Shown here one piece after another: positions 35,257 through 44,021 of a stretch of DNA of 64,000 nucleotides. The DNA is from Azospirillum cavernae. Lineage in GTDB: Bacteria > Pseudomonadota > Alphaproteobacteria > Azospirillales > Azospirillaceae. Position numbers and translations under genes: made by a program. The stretch's first letter is position 1. Every line of letters starts with the position of its first letter. Where the stretch lies: NCBI RefSeq assembly GCF_003590795.1, contig NZ_QYUL01000005.1, forward strand, positions 36,001 through 100,000. Reading direction: 5' to 3'. The notes below the pieces were generated by a model. It had not been told where the DNA came from. It searched no databases and was given only the letters and a program-made list of their open reading frames with translations.

Positions 35257-36264
35257 GCCGTACCAGCCCAGCCCCTTGTAGGTTTCATACCCCGGCGTCA
35301 GCGCGTAGCCGATCAGCTTCCCGCGCGGGTCGGTGTAATGGCCCATGCTGCCGCCGTCGCGGCGCAGAGGCACGGTTTCGGTCAGAACGCCGTGACCATC
35401 CGACGACGCGATCACCCGATGGCGGGCGTCAAGCAGCAGGCAGCGCGAGCGTTCGCGCTCCTCCTCTTCCAACCGCACCCCTTGCACCACGGCGGCGGCC
35501 TGCGGTTCCCAATCAAAGAAGATGCCCAGCACGCCCAGAACCTCGCCGTTCGCTTCGCCGTCGCGGCGGATGGCGGTGGCGTAGGTGGCGACCACCCGGT
35601 CGTCGAGAATCTTGTTGCGGGTGACGTCGCCGACGATGAATTCCCCGCCGTTGCGGGTGGCCAACGCCTGCCGGAACCATGGCTCGTCCGCCACCGTCGC
35701 GGTTTGGGCGTTGCGGTAGCGGTCGGGGCGCCCGTTGGCGATCACCCGGCCATCGCGGTCGGCGATCCACAGATCCAGATAGACCGTGTAGGATTCCAGA
35801 ATCACCCCCAGCCGCCGGGTGGCGTGACGGCGGGCGTCGTCGGTCGGGGCGGCGGCGCAATCGACCATGGCGCGGTCGGTCGCCCACCAGCGCACATCAC
35901 ACGAGCGCTCATACAGATTGCGGTCGATGATTTCGATCATGTTCAAGGACAGGTCGGCCAGCCGCTTGCCGTGCATCTCCTGCACGATGGCGCTGCCGGT
36001 CGTGGTCAGGTGATCGACGCGGGCGACGATTTCCGACCGCAATTCCTTGGTGATTCCGTTCACTTGGGTGGAGATTTCCGACACCTCGTTCGCCACCACG
36101 GCGAAGCCCCGGCCATTGTCGCCCGCCCGCGCCGCCTCGATCAGGGCGTTCATCGCCAGCATCTTCATGCGGCGGGTGATCTCCTCAATCCGCGACACCT
36201 TCTGCGACGCGACGTCCAACACGCCGCGCGACAGATCGAACAGGTTGTTGCCTGGGTTGGTCAT
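35236..36264 (-). CDS. Soluble chemoreceptor-like protein: N-terminal MCP tip, C-terminal Cache sensor
   Basis: 342 residues without membrane helices. Residues 18-75 contain the chemoreceptor hairpin-tip sequence (RRMKMLAMNALIEAARAGDN, GRGFAVVANEVSEIS), much shorter than a full signalling domain. Residues 105-340 look like a double-Cache/PAS sensor (YTVYLDLWIADRDGRVIANG, GEFIVGDV, VLGVLGIFFDWEPQA, GYETYKGLGWYGV). This order is the reverse of a normal receptor, where the sensor comes first. It may join cytosolic chemoreceptor arrays or act as a modulator. The start (MTNPGNN) has AAGGGGA upstream. A 55-codon gene precedes it by 44 bases. Confidence 0.85.
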   Translation of the reverse strand: MTNPGNNLFDLSRGVLDVASQKVSRIEEITRRMKMLAMNALIEAARAGDNGRGFAVVANEVSEISTQVNGITKELRSEIVARVDHLTTTGSAIVQEMHGKRLADLSLNMIEIIDRNLYERSCDVRWWATDRAMVDCAAAPTDDARRHATRRLGVILESYTVYLDLWIADRDGRVIANGRPDRYRNAQTATVADEPWFRQALATRNGGEFIVGDVTRNKILDDRVVATYATAIRRDGEANGEVLGVLGIFFDWEPQAAAVVQGVRLEEEERERSRCLLLDARHRVIASSDGHGVLTETVPLRRDGGSMGHYTDPRGKLIGYALTPGYETYKGLGWYGVIVQAP

Positions 36265-36308
36265 GAGCGTCCCCTTGCCGTGTGTGATCCGTTGGGCGAT
36301 GGCGAGCG

Positions 36309-36476
36309 TCAATTTTGCGGGTGGAGACTCCAGGCCGCCTCACGGCGGAACAGGCGCCGCGTGTCCTCTCGCAGAGCGTCCCAAGACAGCCCTTGCCAGC
36401 GCGGGGATTGCTGGCTGTAACGGGCGAACAGCAGCCGGGCGTCCCGGTCTTGCGTTGCTGCGTCGTTGTTCGTCAT
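36309..36476 (-). CDS. Small ORF (55 codons), hypothetical
   Basis: The frame encodes MTNNDAATQDRDARLLFARY, then WQGLSWDALREDTRRLFRRE and ends LHPQN. GGAGG stands five bases before the ATG, as strong as any site in the window. The product is hydrophilic, Arg/Asp-rich and probably helical, with no cysteine or membrane segment. It lies just upstream of, and in the same direction as, the Cache-sensor gene, which suggests one operon. No family recognised. Confidence 0.6.
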   Translation of the reverse strand: MTNNDAATQDRDARLLFARYSQQSPRWQGLSWDALREDTRRLFRREAAWSLHPQN

Positions 36477-36751
36477 CGCCGCCTCCGGTGGAAAAGCAGG
36501 GCCGCCATGCTGCGATGCAACAACTGTGACGCCAATCTTCTTTCCAAATCGTTACCAGAGTATGACAGTTATAACGAATTCCAACGCCCTATATTTGTTG
36601 CAAATTTATTGCGGGATACATTGGATTTGAGCGAATTTTTCATGGAACGCGGCTGCGGCCGTGGCGGGCGATGTCCTGAAAAGACAACATCCCATGGCGC
36701 GCGTCTTGTTCCATGATGCTGGTCTTCGCTGCGCCCACGGGAGTCCGATCA
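36477..36751. other. 275-bp divergent intergenic region
   Basis: The centre (about 36530-36640) is clearly AT-rich compared with the rest of the window and should hold the promoters of the small-ORF operon (leftward) and of the DUF1800 gene (rightward). I could not fix exact boxes. No gene is seen. Confidence 0.5.
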
Positions 36752-38317
36752 ATGGATGACAGCTTTTCAACCCGCGCCCTGACTCGTTTGACCTTCGGCC
36801 CCAAACCGGGGGAGGCCGAGGTGTTGCGACGCACAGGCCTGCCGCGCTGGCTGGACGAGCAACTGTCTCCCGCTGACGGGCAGGACGAGGCGTGCCAGCG
36901 GAGTTTGGACGCCTGTCGGCTGCGCATCAAATACGGCGCCGGAGACGGTTGGACGGCGGTGGAGGAGATGCGCCCATTGGCCAGCCTGACCAAGCCGATT
37001 GACGATCTGTGGCCGCTGTCCGACGGCAAAAAACCCTTCGCCGGACCGGAACGCCAATTCCCCCGCCTGGAGGTGACGGCGGCGACGCTGATTCGCGCCG
37101 TTCACAGCCGTTGGCAATTGCGCGAGGTGCTGGTCGATTTCTGGCACAATCATTTCAACGTGAACGCGGGCGAGCAGGCGGTGGCGGCGGCCTTGCCCAG
37201 CTACGACCGCGACGTGATCCGCCGCCACGCGCTGGGCAATTTTCGGGAGTTTCTAGAGGCGGTGGGCGGCAGCGGCGCGATGCTGGTCTATTTGAACAAC
37301 CGCTCCTCCCGCGCCGGAAGCGCCAACGAGAATTACGCCCGCGAGCTGTTCGAACTGCATGGTTTGGGCCGCGACGCCTATCTGAACGCCCTTTACAACA
37401 AATGGCGCGAGGTGCCGGGGGCGCAGGCGGGCAACCCCGCTGGCTACATCGACCAGGACGTCTATGAAGCGGCCCGCGCCTTCACCGGCTGGGCGGTGGA
37501 GGATGGCGCGGGGTTGGGCGGCGAGCAACGCTTGCCCGCGACCGGACGCTTCGTCTATGTCGAAAGCTGGCACGACAATTACCAAAAACGCGTGTTGGGG
37601 CGGGAGTTCGACCCCTTCCAAGCGCCGATGGACGATGGGAAGCGGGTGTTGAGCCTGGTCGCCGATCACCCGGCGACGGCGCTGCACCTCTGCCGCAAGC
37701 TGTGCGCCCGGCTGCTGTCGGATGATCCGCCCGACTCTCTGGTGAAGGCCGCCGCGCAGGTCTGGACCGAGAATCGCCGCAAACCCGACCAGATCCGCCG
37801 GGTGGTCCGCGCCATCGCGCTGTCTCGTGAGTTTGCCGACAGTCAGGCCAGCAAGGTCAAACGCCCGTTGGAGCTGGTCGCCTCCTTCGCGCGGGCGACG
37901 GCGGTTGATTTCACCGCGACCAACGGCCTGATCGGCGAGTTGGACGGCAGCGGCCAGCGCTTGTTCGGTTGTCCGCCGCCCACCGGCTACCCGGATCGGA
38001 ATGAGGCCTGGTTGGGCGCGGCGGCGATCCGCCGTCGTTGGACCCTGCTGCTCGGGTTGGCGGAAAATTGGTGGAAGACCGGGCCGCTCGATACCGGCCT
38101 TCCCTTTCCCGGGCCGGTGACGGCGCAAGAGGCGACGGATGGCTGGCAACGCGCGCTGCATGGGGCCGCGCCTGATCCCGCTGTCACGCAAGCGATCTTG
38201 ATCGGCATGAAGCTCGACCCGGCGGCGACGCTGACGCCGGGCGCCAAGGATGGCGACGCCAAGCTGCGCCGCCTTGCCGCCTACGTCGCCATGGCGCCCC
38301 GGTTCCAGGCGCGTTGA
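36752..38317 (+). CDS. DUF1800 family protein
   Basis: 521 residues. The family opening (ALTRLTFGPKPGEAEVLRRTGLPRWLDEQL is spread over residues 8-37), the core motif LVDFWHNHFNV, ANENYARELFELHGLG and the C-terminal GYPDRNEAWLGAAA are clear. DUF1800 proteins almost always pair with a DUF1501 gene, as here, and are suspected to work in the periplasm on an unknown substrate. No Sec signal is visible at this start, so export might depend on its partner. GGGAG lies eight bases before the ATG. The next gene starts 15 bases downstream. Confidence 0.88.
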   Translation: MDDSFSTRALTRLTFGPKPGEAEVLRRTGLPRWLDEQLSPADGQDEACQRSLDACRLRIKYGAGDGWTAVEEMRPLASLTKPIDDLWPLSDGKKPFAGPERQFPRLEVTAATLIRAVHSRWQLREVLVDFWHNHFNVNAGEQAVAAALPSYDRDVIRRHALGNFREFLEAVGGSGAMLVYLNNRSSRAGSANENYARELFELHGLGRDAYLNALYNKWREVPGAQAGNPAGYIDQDVYEAARAFTGWAVEDGAGLGGEQRLPATGRFVYVESWHDNYQKRVLGREFDPFQAPMDDGKRVLSLVADHPATALHLCRKLCARLLSDDPPDSLVKAAAQVWTENRRKPDQIRRVVRAIALSREFADSQASKVKRPLELVASFARATAVDFTATNGLIGELDGSGQRLFGCPPPTGYPDRNEAWLGAAAIRRRWTLLLGLAENWWKTGPLDTGLPFPGPVTAQEATDGWQRALHGAAPDPAVTQAILIGMKLDPAATLTPGAKDGDAKLRRLAAYVAMAPRFQAR

Positions 38318-38332
38318 AGGGAGACATTGACG

Positions 38333-39592
38333 ATGACCCATCCATCCTTCGCCGTCACCCGTCGGCTGCTGCTGCAAGGCGGTCTCGCCACCGGGTTGAG
38401 TCTGATTCCGGGTCTGCCGCATGTGGCTTACGCCGCCGGTGGGGCCGCTTCCTCCGCCGCCGCTCCCGGGGCGGAAACCCTGGTTGTGGTGTTTCTGCGC
38501 GGCGGGGCCGACACGCTCAACCTTGTCGCGCCGGTCGATGATCCCGACTACCGCGCCGCCCGTCCGCCTGAATTGCGGGTGGCGGAGGACGGGCCGATGG
38601 CGGGCGTCCGGCTGGCCCAATCCCTGGCCTCCGGCATTGATTTCCGCTTGCATCCAGAGGCGGCGCCCCTGGCGGAGCTGTATCAGGGCGGGAATCTGGC
38701 GATCATCCACGCCGCCGGTCTTTCCGATGGCACGCGCAGCCATTTCGTGGCGCAGGATCTGATGGAGCGCGGCGTCGGCGGCGAAGCGGAGTTGAGCCGT
38801 GTCGGCACCGGCTGGGCTGCGCGCTGGCTGGCGGAGAATGGGGTTTCCGGCGTTGGGGCGATTTCCGCCGCGTCCAACACCCCGGCGGCCTTGATGGGCT
38901 ATGGGTCGGCTCTGGCGGTCGCCGATCTGCGGTCCGGCTTGGCCCCTCCCGGCGGCGCGCAGGCCGCCGATGTGTTGGCCGGGCTGTTTCGTGGGGCTGA
39001 TGGTCCCTATGCGAGCGCCGCCCGATCAGCGTTGAGCGGCCTGTCCACCATCGACGGCCAATTGCCCCGACTGCCCGATGGCAAGGTCGCGCCCTACGCC
39101 GCCGAGGGCGGGGCGGTTTACGAGGAGACGGAGGCCGGGCGCGGTCTGCAAACCGTGGCGCGCCTGCTGAAGATGGACATCGGGCTGCGGCTGGCCTGGG
39201 TCGACGTCGGCGGTTGGGACACCCATGAACATCAGCCCGGACGCTTTTCCAACGCGGTTCGTCAGTTGTCCCGCGCGCTGGCGGCCTTTTACGCCGACAG
39301 CCACCGCGACCATGGGCGCGTGACCATGGTGGTGCTCAGCGAGTTCGGGCGGCGGTTGCGCGGCAACAAGAGCCAGGGCACCGATCATGGCCATGGCGGC
39401 GCCATGCTGGTCTTGGGCGGTCGGGTGGCGGGTGGGCGGATGCTGGGCCAATGGCCCGGTTTGGCCAGCCACCAGCTTGATCGGGGTGTCGATCTGGCTG
39501 TCACCACCGATTACCGCGCCGTGTTGGCCGAACTGGTTGGCGCGTCGGTTTTCCCCAATTGGACCGCGCGGCGGTTGGGGATTCTGGCCTGA
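38333..39592 (+). CDS. DUF1501 family protein, probably Tat-exported
   Basis: 419 residues. The N-terminus has twin arginines ahead of a hydrophobic stretch (VTRRLLLQGGLATGLSLI) and an AYA cleavage-like site, which fits a Tat signal. The body shows VVVFLRGGADTLNLV, VDVGGWDTHEHQ, MVVLSEFGRR and GTDHGHGGAMLVLGG, typical of the alkaline-phosphatase-like DUF1501 fold. The activity is unknown; a hydrolase acting on envelope or polymer substrates is suspected. AGGGAG precedes the ATG. It forms an operon with the DUF1800 gene. Confidence 0.88.
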   Translation: MTHPSFAVTRRLLLQGGLATGLSLIPGLPHVAYAAGGAASSAAAPGAETLVVVFLRGGADTLNLVAPVDDPDYRAARPPELRVAEDGPMAGVRLAQSLASGIDFRLHPEAAPLAELYQGGNLAIIHAAGLSDGTRSHFVAQDLMERGVGGEAELSRVGTGWAARWLAENGVSGVGAISAASNTPAALMGYGSALAVADLRSGLAPPGGAQAADVLAGLFRGADGPYASAARSALSGLSTIDGQLPRLPDGKVAPYAAEGGAVYEETEAGRGLQTVARLLKMDIGLRLAWVDVGGWDTHEHQPGRFSNAVRQLSRALAAFYADSHRDHGRVTMVVLSEFGRRLRGNKSQGTDHGHGGAMLVLGGRVAGGRMLGQWPGLASHQLDRGVDLAVTTDYRAVLAELVGASVFPNWTARRLGILA

Positions 39593-39773
39593 TCGAGCGA
39601 TGCCGAAAGATGGGACGCGCGCTGTTTGAAATTTCAACTCAGAAGTGTCTCTCTCTGAACAAATCTTTGATCGAACACGGATTTCCTTTGCTGGCCGCCG
39701 CTTTGCGTTGGCGAAGGCGCGCGCCGATGGTTAGTATCGCTTCACAGAATTGGGCTGTGGGGTTGAGATCGCT

Positions 39774-40523
39774 GTGGCGCGCATCATCGTGGTCGAAGAC
39801 GAGGCCGACCTTCGCGACGATTTGGTGGACTATCTGAGCCGCTGCGGGTTCCATGTGTATGGAGCGTCCAGCGGGGAAGAGATGGACGCGCTTTTGAACA
39901 GCCATGGGGCGGACGTCATTGTCTTGGACGTCAACCTGCCCAACGAGGATGGTTTTTCCGTCGCCCAGCGCGTGCGCGCGGTTTCCCAGGCGGCCATCAT
40001 CATGCTGACGGCGCGCTCGGGGTTGATCGACCGGGTGATTGGCCTGGAATTGGGGGCCGACGTCTATTTGGTGAAGCCCATCGATTTCCGTGAGGTCGAG
40101 GCGCAGATCAAGGCCCTGTTCCGCCGTCTGCAAAAAAACGCAAGCTCGGCGCCGCTGCCGCTGCGTCGCGCGCCTCCGGCGTCGTTGGACGACAGCAAGA
40201 AGAGCTGGCGGTTCGACGAAACGGAATGGCGGCTTCAGGCGCCCGGCGGGGCTGCGGTGTCGCTGACCGCCACGGAATACAAATTCCTTTGCTTGTTGGT
40301 TGTCGCGCCGGGCGAAGCGGTGACGCGCCAAGCCATCGCCATGGCGTTGACCGGACGGGATTGGGATCCCTACAGCCGCTCCATCGATTCGTTGGTCCGC
40401 CGCCTGCGCATCAAGGTGGAGGAGCACACGGGCGTGGCCTTGCCGGTTCAGGCGGTTCACGGCGTCGGTTACGCCTTTGTCGGCGCGGTCGTCAGCGGTC
40501 CGGATGGAAACGGGGCGGGGTGA
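39774..40523 (+). CDS. OmpR/PhoB-type response regulator
   Basis: 249 residues: a receiver (IIVVEDEADLRDDLVDYL, VIVLDVNLPNEDG, VYLVKPIDFREVEAQI) and a C-terminal winged helix (LTATEYKFLCLLV, SIDSLVRRLRIKVEE, VHGVGYAFV). It is a DNA-binding output of a two-component system, but no kinase gene is adjacent, so its partner is elsewhere. A GTG start (VARIIVVED) with GGGGTTGAG upstream is preferred over a TTG eight codons earlier. Confidence 0.9.
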   Translation: MARIIVVEDEADLRDDLVDYLSRCGFHVYGASSGEEMDALLNSHGADVIVLDVNLPNEDGFSVAQRVRAVSQAAIIMLTARSGLIDRVIGLELGADVYLVKPIDFREVEAQIKALFRRLQKNASSAPLPLRRAPPASLDDSKKSWRFDETEWRLQAPGGAAVSLTATEYKFLCLLVVAPGEAVTRQAIAMALTGRDWDPYSRSIDSLVRRLRIKVEEHTGVALPVQAVHGVGYAFVGAVVSGPDGNGAG

Positions 40524-40534
40524 GTTCCCCGCCC
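40513..40534. terminator. Hairpin at the end of the OmpR-type regulator gene
   Basis: GGGCGGGG (40513-40520) pairs with CCCCGCCC (40527-40534) around TGAGTT, which includes the stop codon. There is no clear T-run. It sits at a convergent junction and may end transcription in both directions. Confidence 0.5.
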
Positions 40535-40574
40535 GCGTTCCTCATGCGGCTTTCAAGCGATCAAGCGCGAGCGC

Positions 40575-42017
40575 TCAGCCGCCAAACACATAAGCGGTCT
40601 TGATCGTCGTGTAGAAATCGCGCGCGTAGGCCCCCTGTTCGCGCGCGCCATAGCTCGATCCCTTACGCCCGCCGAACGGCGCGTGCGGATCGACCCCGGC
40701 GGTCGGCAGATTGACCATGACCATGCCCGCCTGCGCGTGGCGCTTGAAATGGGTGGCGTGCTTCAGCGAGTTGGTGCAGATGCCCGACGACAAGCCGAAT
40801 TCGGTGTCGTTGGCGACCGAGAGAGCCTCGTCATAATCGCGAACGCGGATGACGGAGGCGACCGGGCCGAACACCTCTTCCCGGTTGATCCGCATGCTGT
40901 TGGCGGTGTCGGCGAACAGGGCAGGGGACAGGTAATAGCCGTCGGTCTCGCGGGTCAGCCGCTCGCCGCCCGTGACCAGCCGCGCGCCTTCATCCTTGGC
41001 GATGGCGATGTAGCGGAGATCCTGTTCAAGCTGATCCTGCGACACCACCGGGCCGATGGTCGTGCCGGGCTTCAACGCGTGATCGACCGACAGCGCGTTC
41101 ATCTCCTCGGCCAGGGCGGCGACGAAGCGGTCATGGATGCCCTCCGTCACCACCAGACGGGAGGACGCTGTGCAGCGTTGCCCGGTGGAATAGAAGGCGC
41201 CGGTCAGCGCGGCGCCCACGGCGAGGCTGAGATCGGCGTCGTCCAGCACGACCAGCGGATTCTTGCCGCCCATCTCAAGCTGAAACTTCTTTCCCGTTTC
41301 AAAGGCGCGCGCGCCGATGCGCCGCCCGGTGGCGACCGATCCGGTGAAGCTGATGGCGTTGACCTTGGGCGACGACACGATGGCCTCGCCCACCACCGAA
41401 CCGCGCCCCATGACCAGATTGAACACGCCCGCCGGAATCCCGGCCTTGAGCAGGATCTCGGCCAGCGCCCAGGACGACCCCGGCACCATGTCGGCGGGCT
41501 TCATCACCACGGTGTTGCCATAGGCCAGGGCCGGGGCGATTTTCCAGGCCGGAATGGCGCTGGGGAAATTCCACGGCGTGATGAGGCCGATGACGCCCAG
41601 CGGTTCGCGGGTGATGTCCACATCGACGCCGGGGCGGGTCGAATCCAGCCGTTCGCCGGACAGGCGCAGGGCCTCGCCCGCGAAATATTTGAAGATCTGC
41701 CCGGCGCGCGTGACCTCGCCGATGCCTTCGGGCAGGGGCTTGCCCTCTTCCCGCGACAGCAGGCGGCCCAACTCGTTCTTGTGGGCCAGAATCGCCGACC
41801 CGGCGGCGTCGAGGACGTCGCTGCGGTGTTGGGGCGAGGCGGCGGCCCAGGTGGGGAACGCCGCCGCCGCCGCGTCGATGGCGGCGGCGGTCTGCGCGGC
41901 GTCGGCCTGCGCGTACTCCCCGACCACGTCGGACAGGTCCGATGGGTTGATGTTGCGGCTGGCGGTGGTGGTGGCGACCCATTCGCCGCCGATGAGGTTC
42001 GCGTAAACGTCGGCCAT
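40575..42017 (-). CDS. Aldehyde dehydrogenase, likely alpha-ketoglutarate semialdehyde dehydrogenase
   Basis: 480 residues of the NAD(P)+-dependent ALDH superfamily, with TPWNFPSAIPAWKIAPAL, the Glu motif LEMGGKNPLVVLDDADL and catalytic Cys in STGQRCTASS. In the sugar-acid module it would oxidise 2-oxoglutarate semialdehyde to 2-oxoglutarate. Vanillin or other aldehyde dehydrogenases share these motifs, so substrate assignment rests on context. The start MADVYANLIGG lies two bases after the udh stop; a 72-codon upstream extension is the shadow of udh. It is last in its operon. Confidence 0.85.
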   Translation of the reverse strand: MADVYANLIGGEWVATTTASRNINPSDLSDVVGEYAQADAAQTAAAIDAAAAAFPTWAAASPQHRSDVLDAAGSAILAHKNELGRLLSREEGKPLPEGIGEVTRAGQIFKYFAGEALRLSGERLDSTRPGVDVDITREPLGVIGLITPWNFPSAIPAWKIAPALAYGNTVVMKPADMVPGSSWALAEILLKAGIPAGVFNLVMGRGSVVGEAIVSSPKVNAISFTGSVATGRRIGARAFETGKKFQLEMGGKNPLVVLDDADLSLAVGAALTGAFYSTGQRCTASSRLVVTEGIHDRFVAALAEEMNALSVDHALKPGTTIGPVVSQDQLEQDLRYIAIAKDEGARLVTGGERLTRETDGYYLSPALFADTANSMRINREEVFGPVASVIRVRDYDEALSVANDTEFGLSSGICTNSLKHATHFKRHAQAGMVMVNLPTAGVDPHAPFGGRKGSSYGAREQGAYARDFYTTIKTAYVFGG

Positions 42018-42019
42018 TA

Positions 42020-42868
42020 TCAGAGGCTTCCCTGCTGCGGTTCGGCGCCCGTCGCCTCCCGCGCGTCGGCGGGGGGCAGGGCGCGGGTGTAATTGGCGCT
42101 GACGAAGGTACCGCCCTGATGCGTCTCGTCCAGCATGTTCGGCATCGGATCTTGCATACCGGGCAGACCGGCGTAATCCTCGGCGTTGTCCTTGGGGTGG
42201 TAGCCAATGGTGTCCGCCGAACGGTCGCGCCACCAGCGCCGCTCATTGGCCGACACGCCATAGAAAATCGCCGCGCCCAGCCCCTCGGCCCGCAGGCAGC
42301 GGTCGATGAGATGGGCGAGGTCGTCGTGGCTGAGCCAGGTGCTGATGTGGCGCTTCTGGGTTGGCTTGACCTCGCAAGAGCCGATGCGCAGGCAGGCGCT
42401 TTCCAGCCCATGCTTGTCCCAATACATCCGGGCCAGCAACTCGCCATAGGCCTTGCTCAGCCCGTAATAGCTGTCGGGGCGGGGCGGGGCGGTTTCGTCG
42501 AGCGTGACGCTGCGCGGGTACATGCCGATGGCGTGGTTGGAGCTGGCGAAGATCACCCGGCGGTTGCCCGCCCGCCGCGCGCCCTCGAAGACGTTGTGGG
42601 CGCCCCGGATGTTGACGTCGAGGATGCGGTCAAAGGAATCCTCCGACGAGATCGCGCCCAGATGCAGCACCGCGTCCACGCCGTCGCAGGCGCGGAACAC
42701 GGCGGCCTCGTCGGTCAATTCGGCCAGGACAAAATCGGCGTCGTCGGGCAGCCCCGGCGGGCGGACCCGGTCGCTGAAGCGCAGGCGGTGGCCCAGCGCG
42801 GTCAGGCGCGGGGTCAGCGCGGTGGCGACGGCGCCGCCGGCGCCGGTCATCAGAATGTGCATGGGCAT
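42020..42868 (-). CDS. udh: Uronate dehydrogenase (SDR family)
   Basis: 282 residues of the extended short-chain dehydrogenase fold: nucleotide motif TGAGGAVATAL near the start, VLHLGAISSEDSFDRILDVN, FASSNHAIGMYP, the catalytic YYGLSK and ARMYWDKHGLESACLRIGSC, STWLSHDDL. These blocks match Agrobacterium-type uronate dehydrogenase, which oxidises galacturonate or glucuronate with NAD+ to the aldarolactone. The ATG overlaps the lactonase stop (GTGATG), which shows translational coupling. The product would be the substrate of the upstream lactonase. An NAD-epimerase annotation is the generic alternative. Confidence 0.85.
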   Translation of the reverse strand: MPMHILMTGAGGAVATALTPRLTALGHRLRFSDRVRPPGLPDDADFVLAELTDEAAVFRACDGVDAVLHLGAISSEDSFDRILDVNIRGAHNVFEGARRAGNRRVIFASSNHAIGMYPRSVTLDETAPPRPDSYYGLSKAYGELLARMYWDKHGLESACLRIGSCEVKPTQKRHISTWLSHDDLAHLIDRCLRAEGLGAAIFYGVSANERRWWRDRSADTIGYHPKDNAEDYAGLPGMQDPMPNMLDETHQGGTFVSANYTRALPPADAREATGAEPQQGSL

Positions 42869-43752
42869 CACCCTTTGTGCTGAAAACGGCCAACCGGGAC
42901 GCCTTCGACCTCGGTTCGCATCATGAAAACCCCGCCCGACAGCGGATGGTCGGCCAAAACGGCGTCGGACAGGCCCTCGCGCAGGCTGGTGACGAACAGG
43001 GTGCGCAGGTCCGGGCCGCCAAAGGCGCACATGGTCGGGGCGGGAACGGGCAGGGGATAGCGGGCCAACAGCGCGCCGTCGGGGGAAAAGCGGTTCAGGC
43101 AACCCGCCGAGACGCCGCAACTCCAGTAACAGCCCTCCACATCGGTCGCCGCGCCGTCGGGGCGACCCTCCTCGTTGGTCAGGGTGGCGATGCGGGTCCG
43201 GTTGGCGATGGCCCCGGTGGCGGGGTCGAAATCCCAGCGGTCGATCCAGGGGCCGCGCGAATCGGAATGGAACATGGTCCGCCCGTCGGCGCTCCAGGCC
43301 AGCCCGTTGGACACCAGCAGGCCGTCGATCTTGCGCTCCGCCCGGCCATCGGGGGTGACGCGGTACAAGGCGGCGACCGGCTCCTTCACCGGGCGGTCGT
43401 CCATGCTGCCGACCCAAAAGGCCCCGTCGGGTCCGGCCTTCCCGTCGTTCAGCCGGTTGGTCGGCTGGTCCGGTTCGGGATCGACCAGCAGGCGCAAGGC
43501 CCCGCTGGTCAGCGACAGGATGTGAACGCCGTTGGGCAGGGCGACCGCCACGTCGCCGTTGCGGCACAGCGCGATGGAGCCGACGGCGCCCGGCAAAGGC
43601 CAGGACTGCACCGCTCCGCTGCCCAGATCGACGGCGGACAGCGCCCCCGCCAGAATGTCCACCCAGAACAGGCGGTTGCTGGCCGCGTCCCAGACCGGGC
43701 TTTCCCCGACGCGGGCGCGGGCGTCCACCAGACACTGCATCGGGCCAAGCAT
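42868..43752 (-). CDS. SMP-30/gluconolactonase family lactonase
   Basis: 294 residues of the six-bladed beta-propeller family: GESPVWDAASNRLFWVDI near the start, the metal-binding NRLNDGKAGPDGAFWVGSM, VSNGLAWSADGRTMFHSDS and PDGAATDVEGCYW. It would open the aldarolactone made by Udh. The start at MLGPMQCL has GAGGGAG upstream. It is first in the leftward arm, with a 269-base divergent region carrying repeated TTGTC motifs in front. Confidence 0.88.
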   Translation of the reverse strand: MLGPMQCLVDARARVGESPVWDAASNRLFWVDILAGALSAVDLGSGAVQSWPLPGAVGSIALCRNGDVAVALPNGVHILSLTSGALRLLVDPEPDQPTNRLNDGKAGPDGAFWVGSMDDRPVKEPVAALYRVTPDGRAERKIDGLLVSNGLAWSADGRTMFHSDSRGPWIDRWDFDPATGAIANRTRIATLTNEEGRPDGAATDVEGCYWSCGVSAGCLNRFSPDGALLARYPLPVPAPTMCAFGGPDLRTLFVTSLREGLSDAVLADHPLSGGVFMMRTEVEGVPVGRFQHKG

Positions 43753-43854
43753 GGGCCGATCTCCCTCAAATTCCAAGGCGAGCGGCCCAGCCGCGCCCAA
43801 TGGGCGGCATGGCGGAACGCTGCGTTGGCGGAAGAATCAATTTGCGGGCCTATG

Positions 43855-43970
43855 TTGTCAAACAAATTTATGGATTGACCAGTGAGCGCGACGTTTTTTG
43901 CGCCGCAACACAGGAAAATGGCGGGTTGTCGCGCTTTTAACTTGTCAGACAACAAGGATGTTGTCATACC
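43855..43970. promoter_or_regulatory. Repeated TTGTC operator-like motifs in the sugar-acid divergent region
   Basis: TTGTCAAACAA (43855-43865) is a near-palindrome, TTGTCAGACAA (43942-43952) a perfect one (TTGTC-A-GACAA), and a further TTGTCATACC begins at 43961. A TTGTC half site also occurs at 43926. This looks like binding sites for a GntR/FadR-type dimer controlling both arms. The regulator gene is not in the window. Confidence 0.5.
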
Positions 43971-44021
43971 TTTTAACGCTTTGGACGCTGCTTTCACGAC
44001 GTCGCACGTAGGAGGATTGAG

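Noticed and set aside
42020..43735. A 571-codon version of uronate dehydrogenase
   Set aside because: The extra 289 N-terminal codons are an out-of-frame reading of the lactonase gene; the true start overlaps the lactonase stop.
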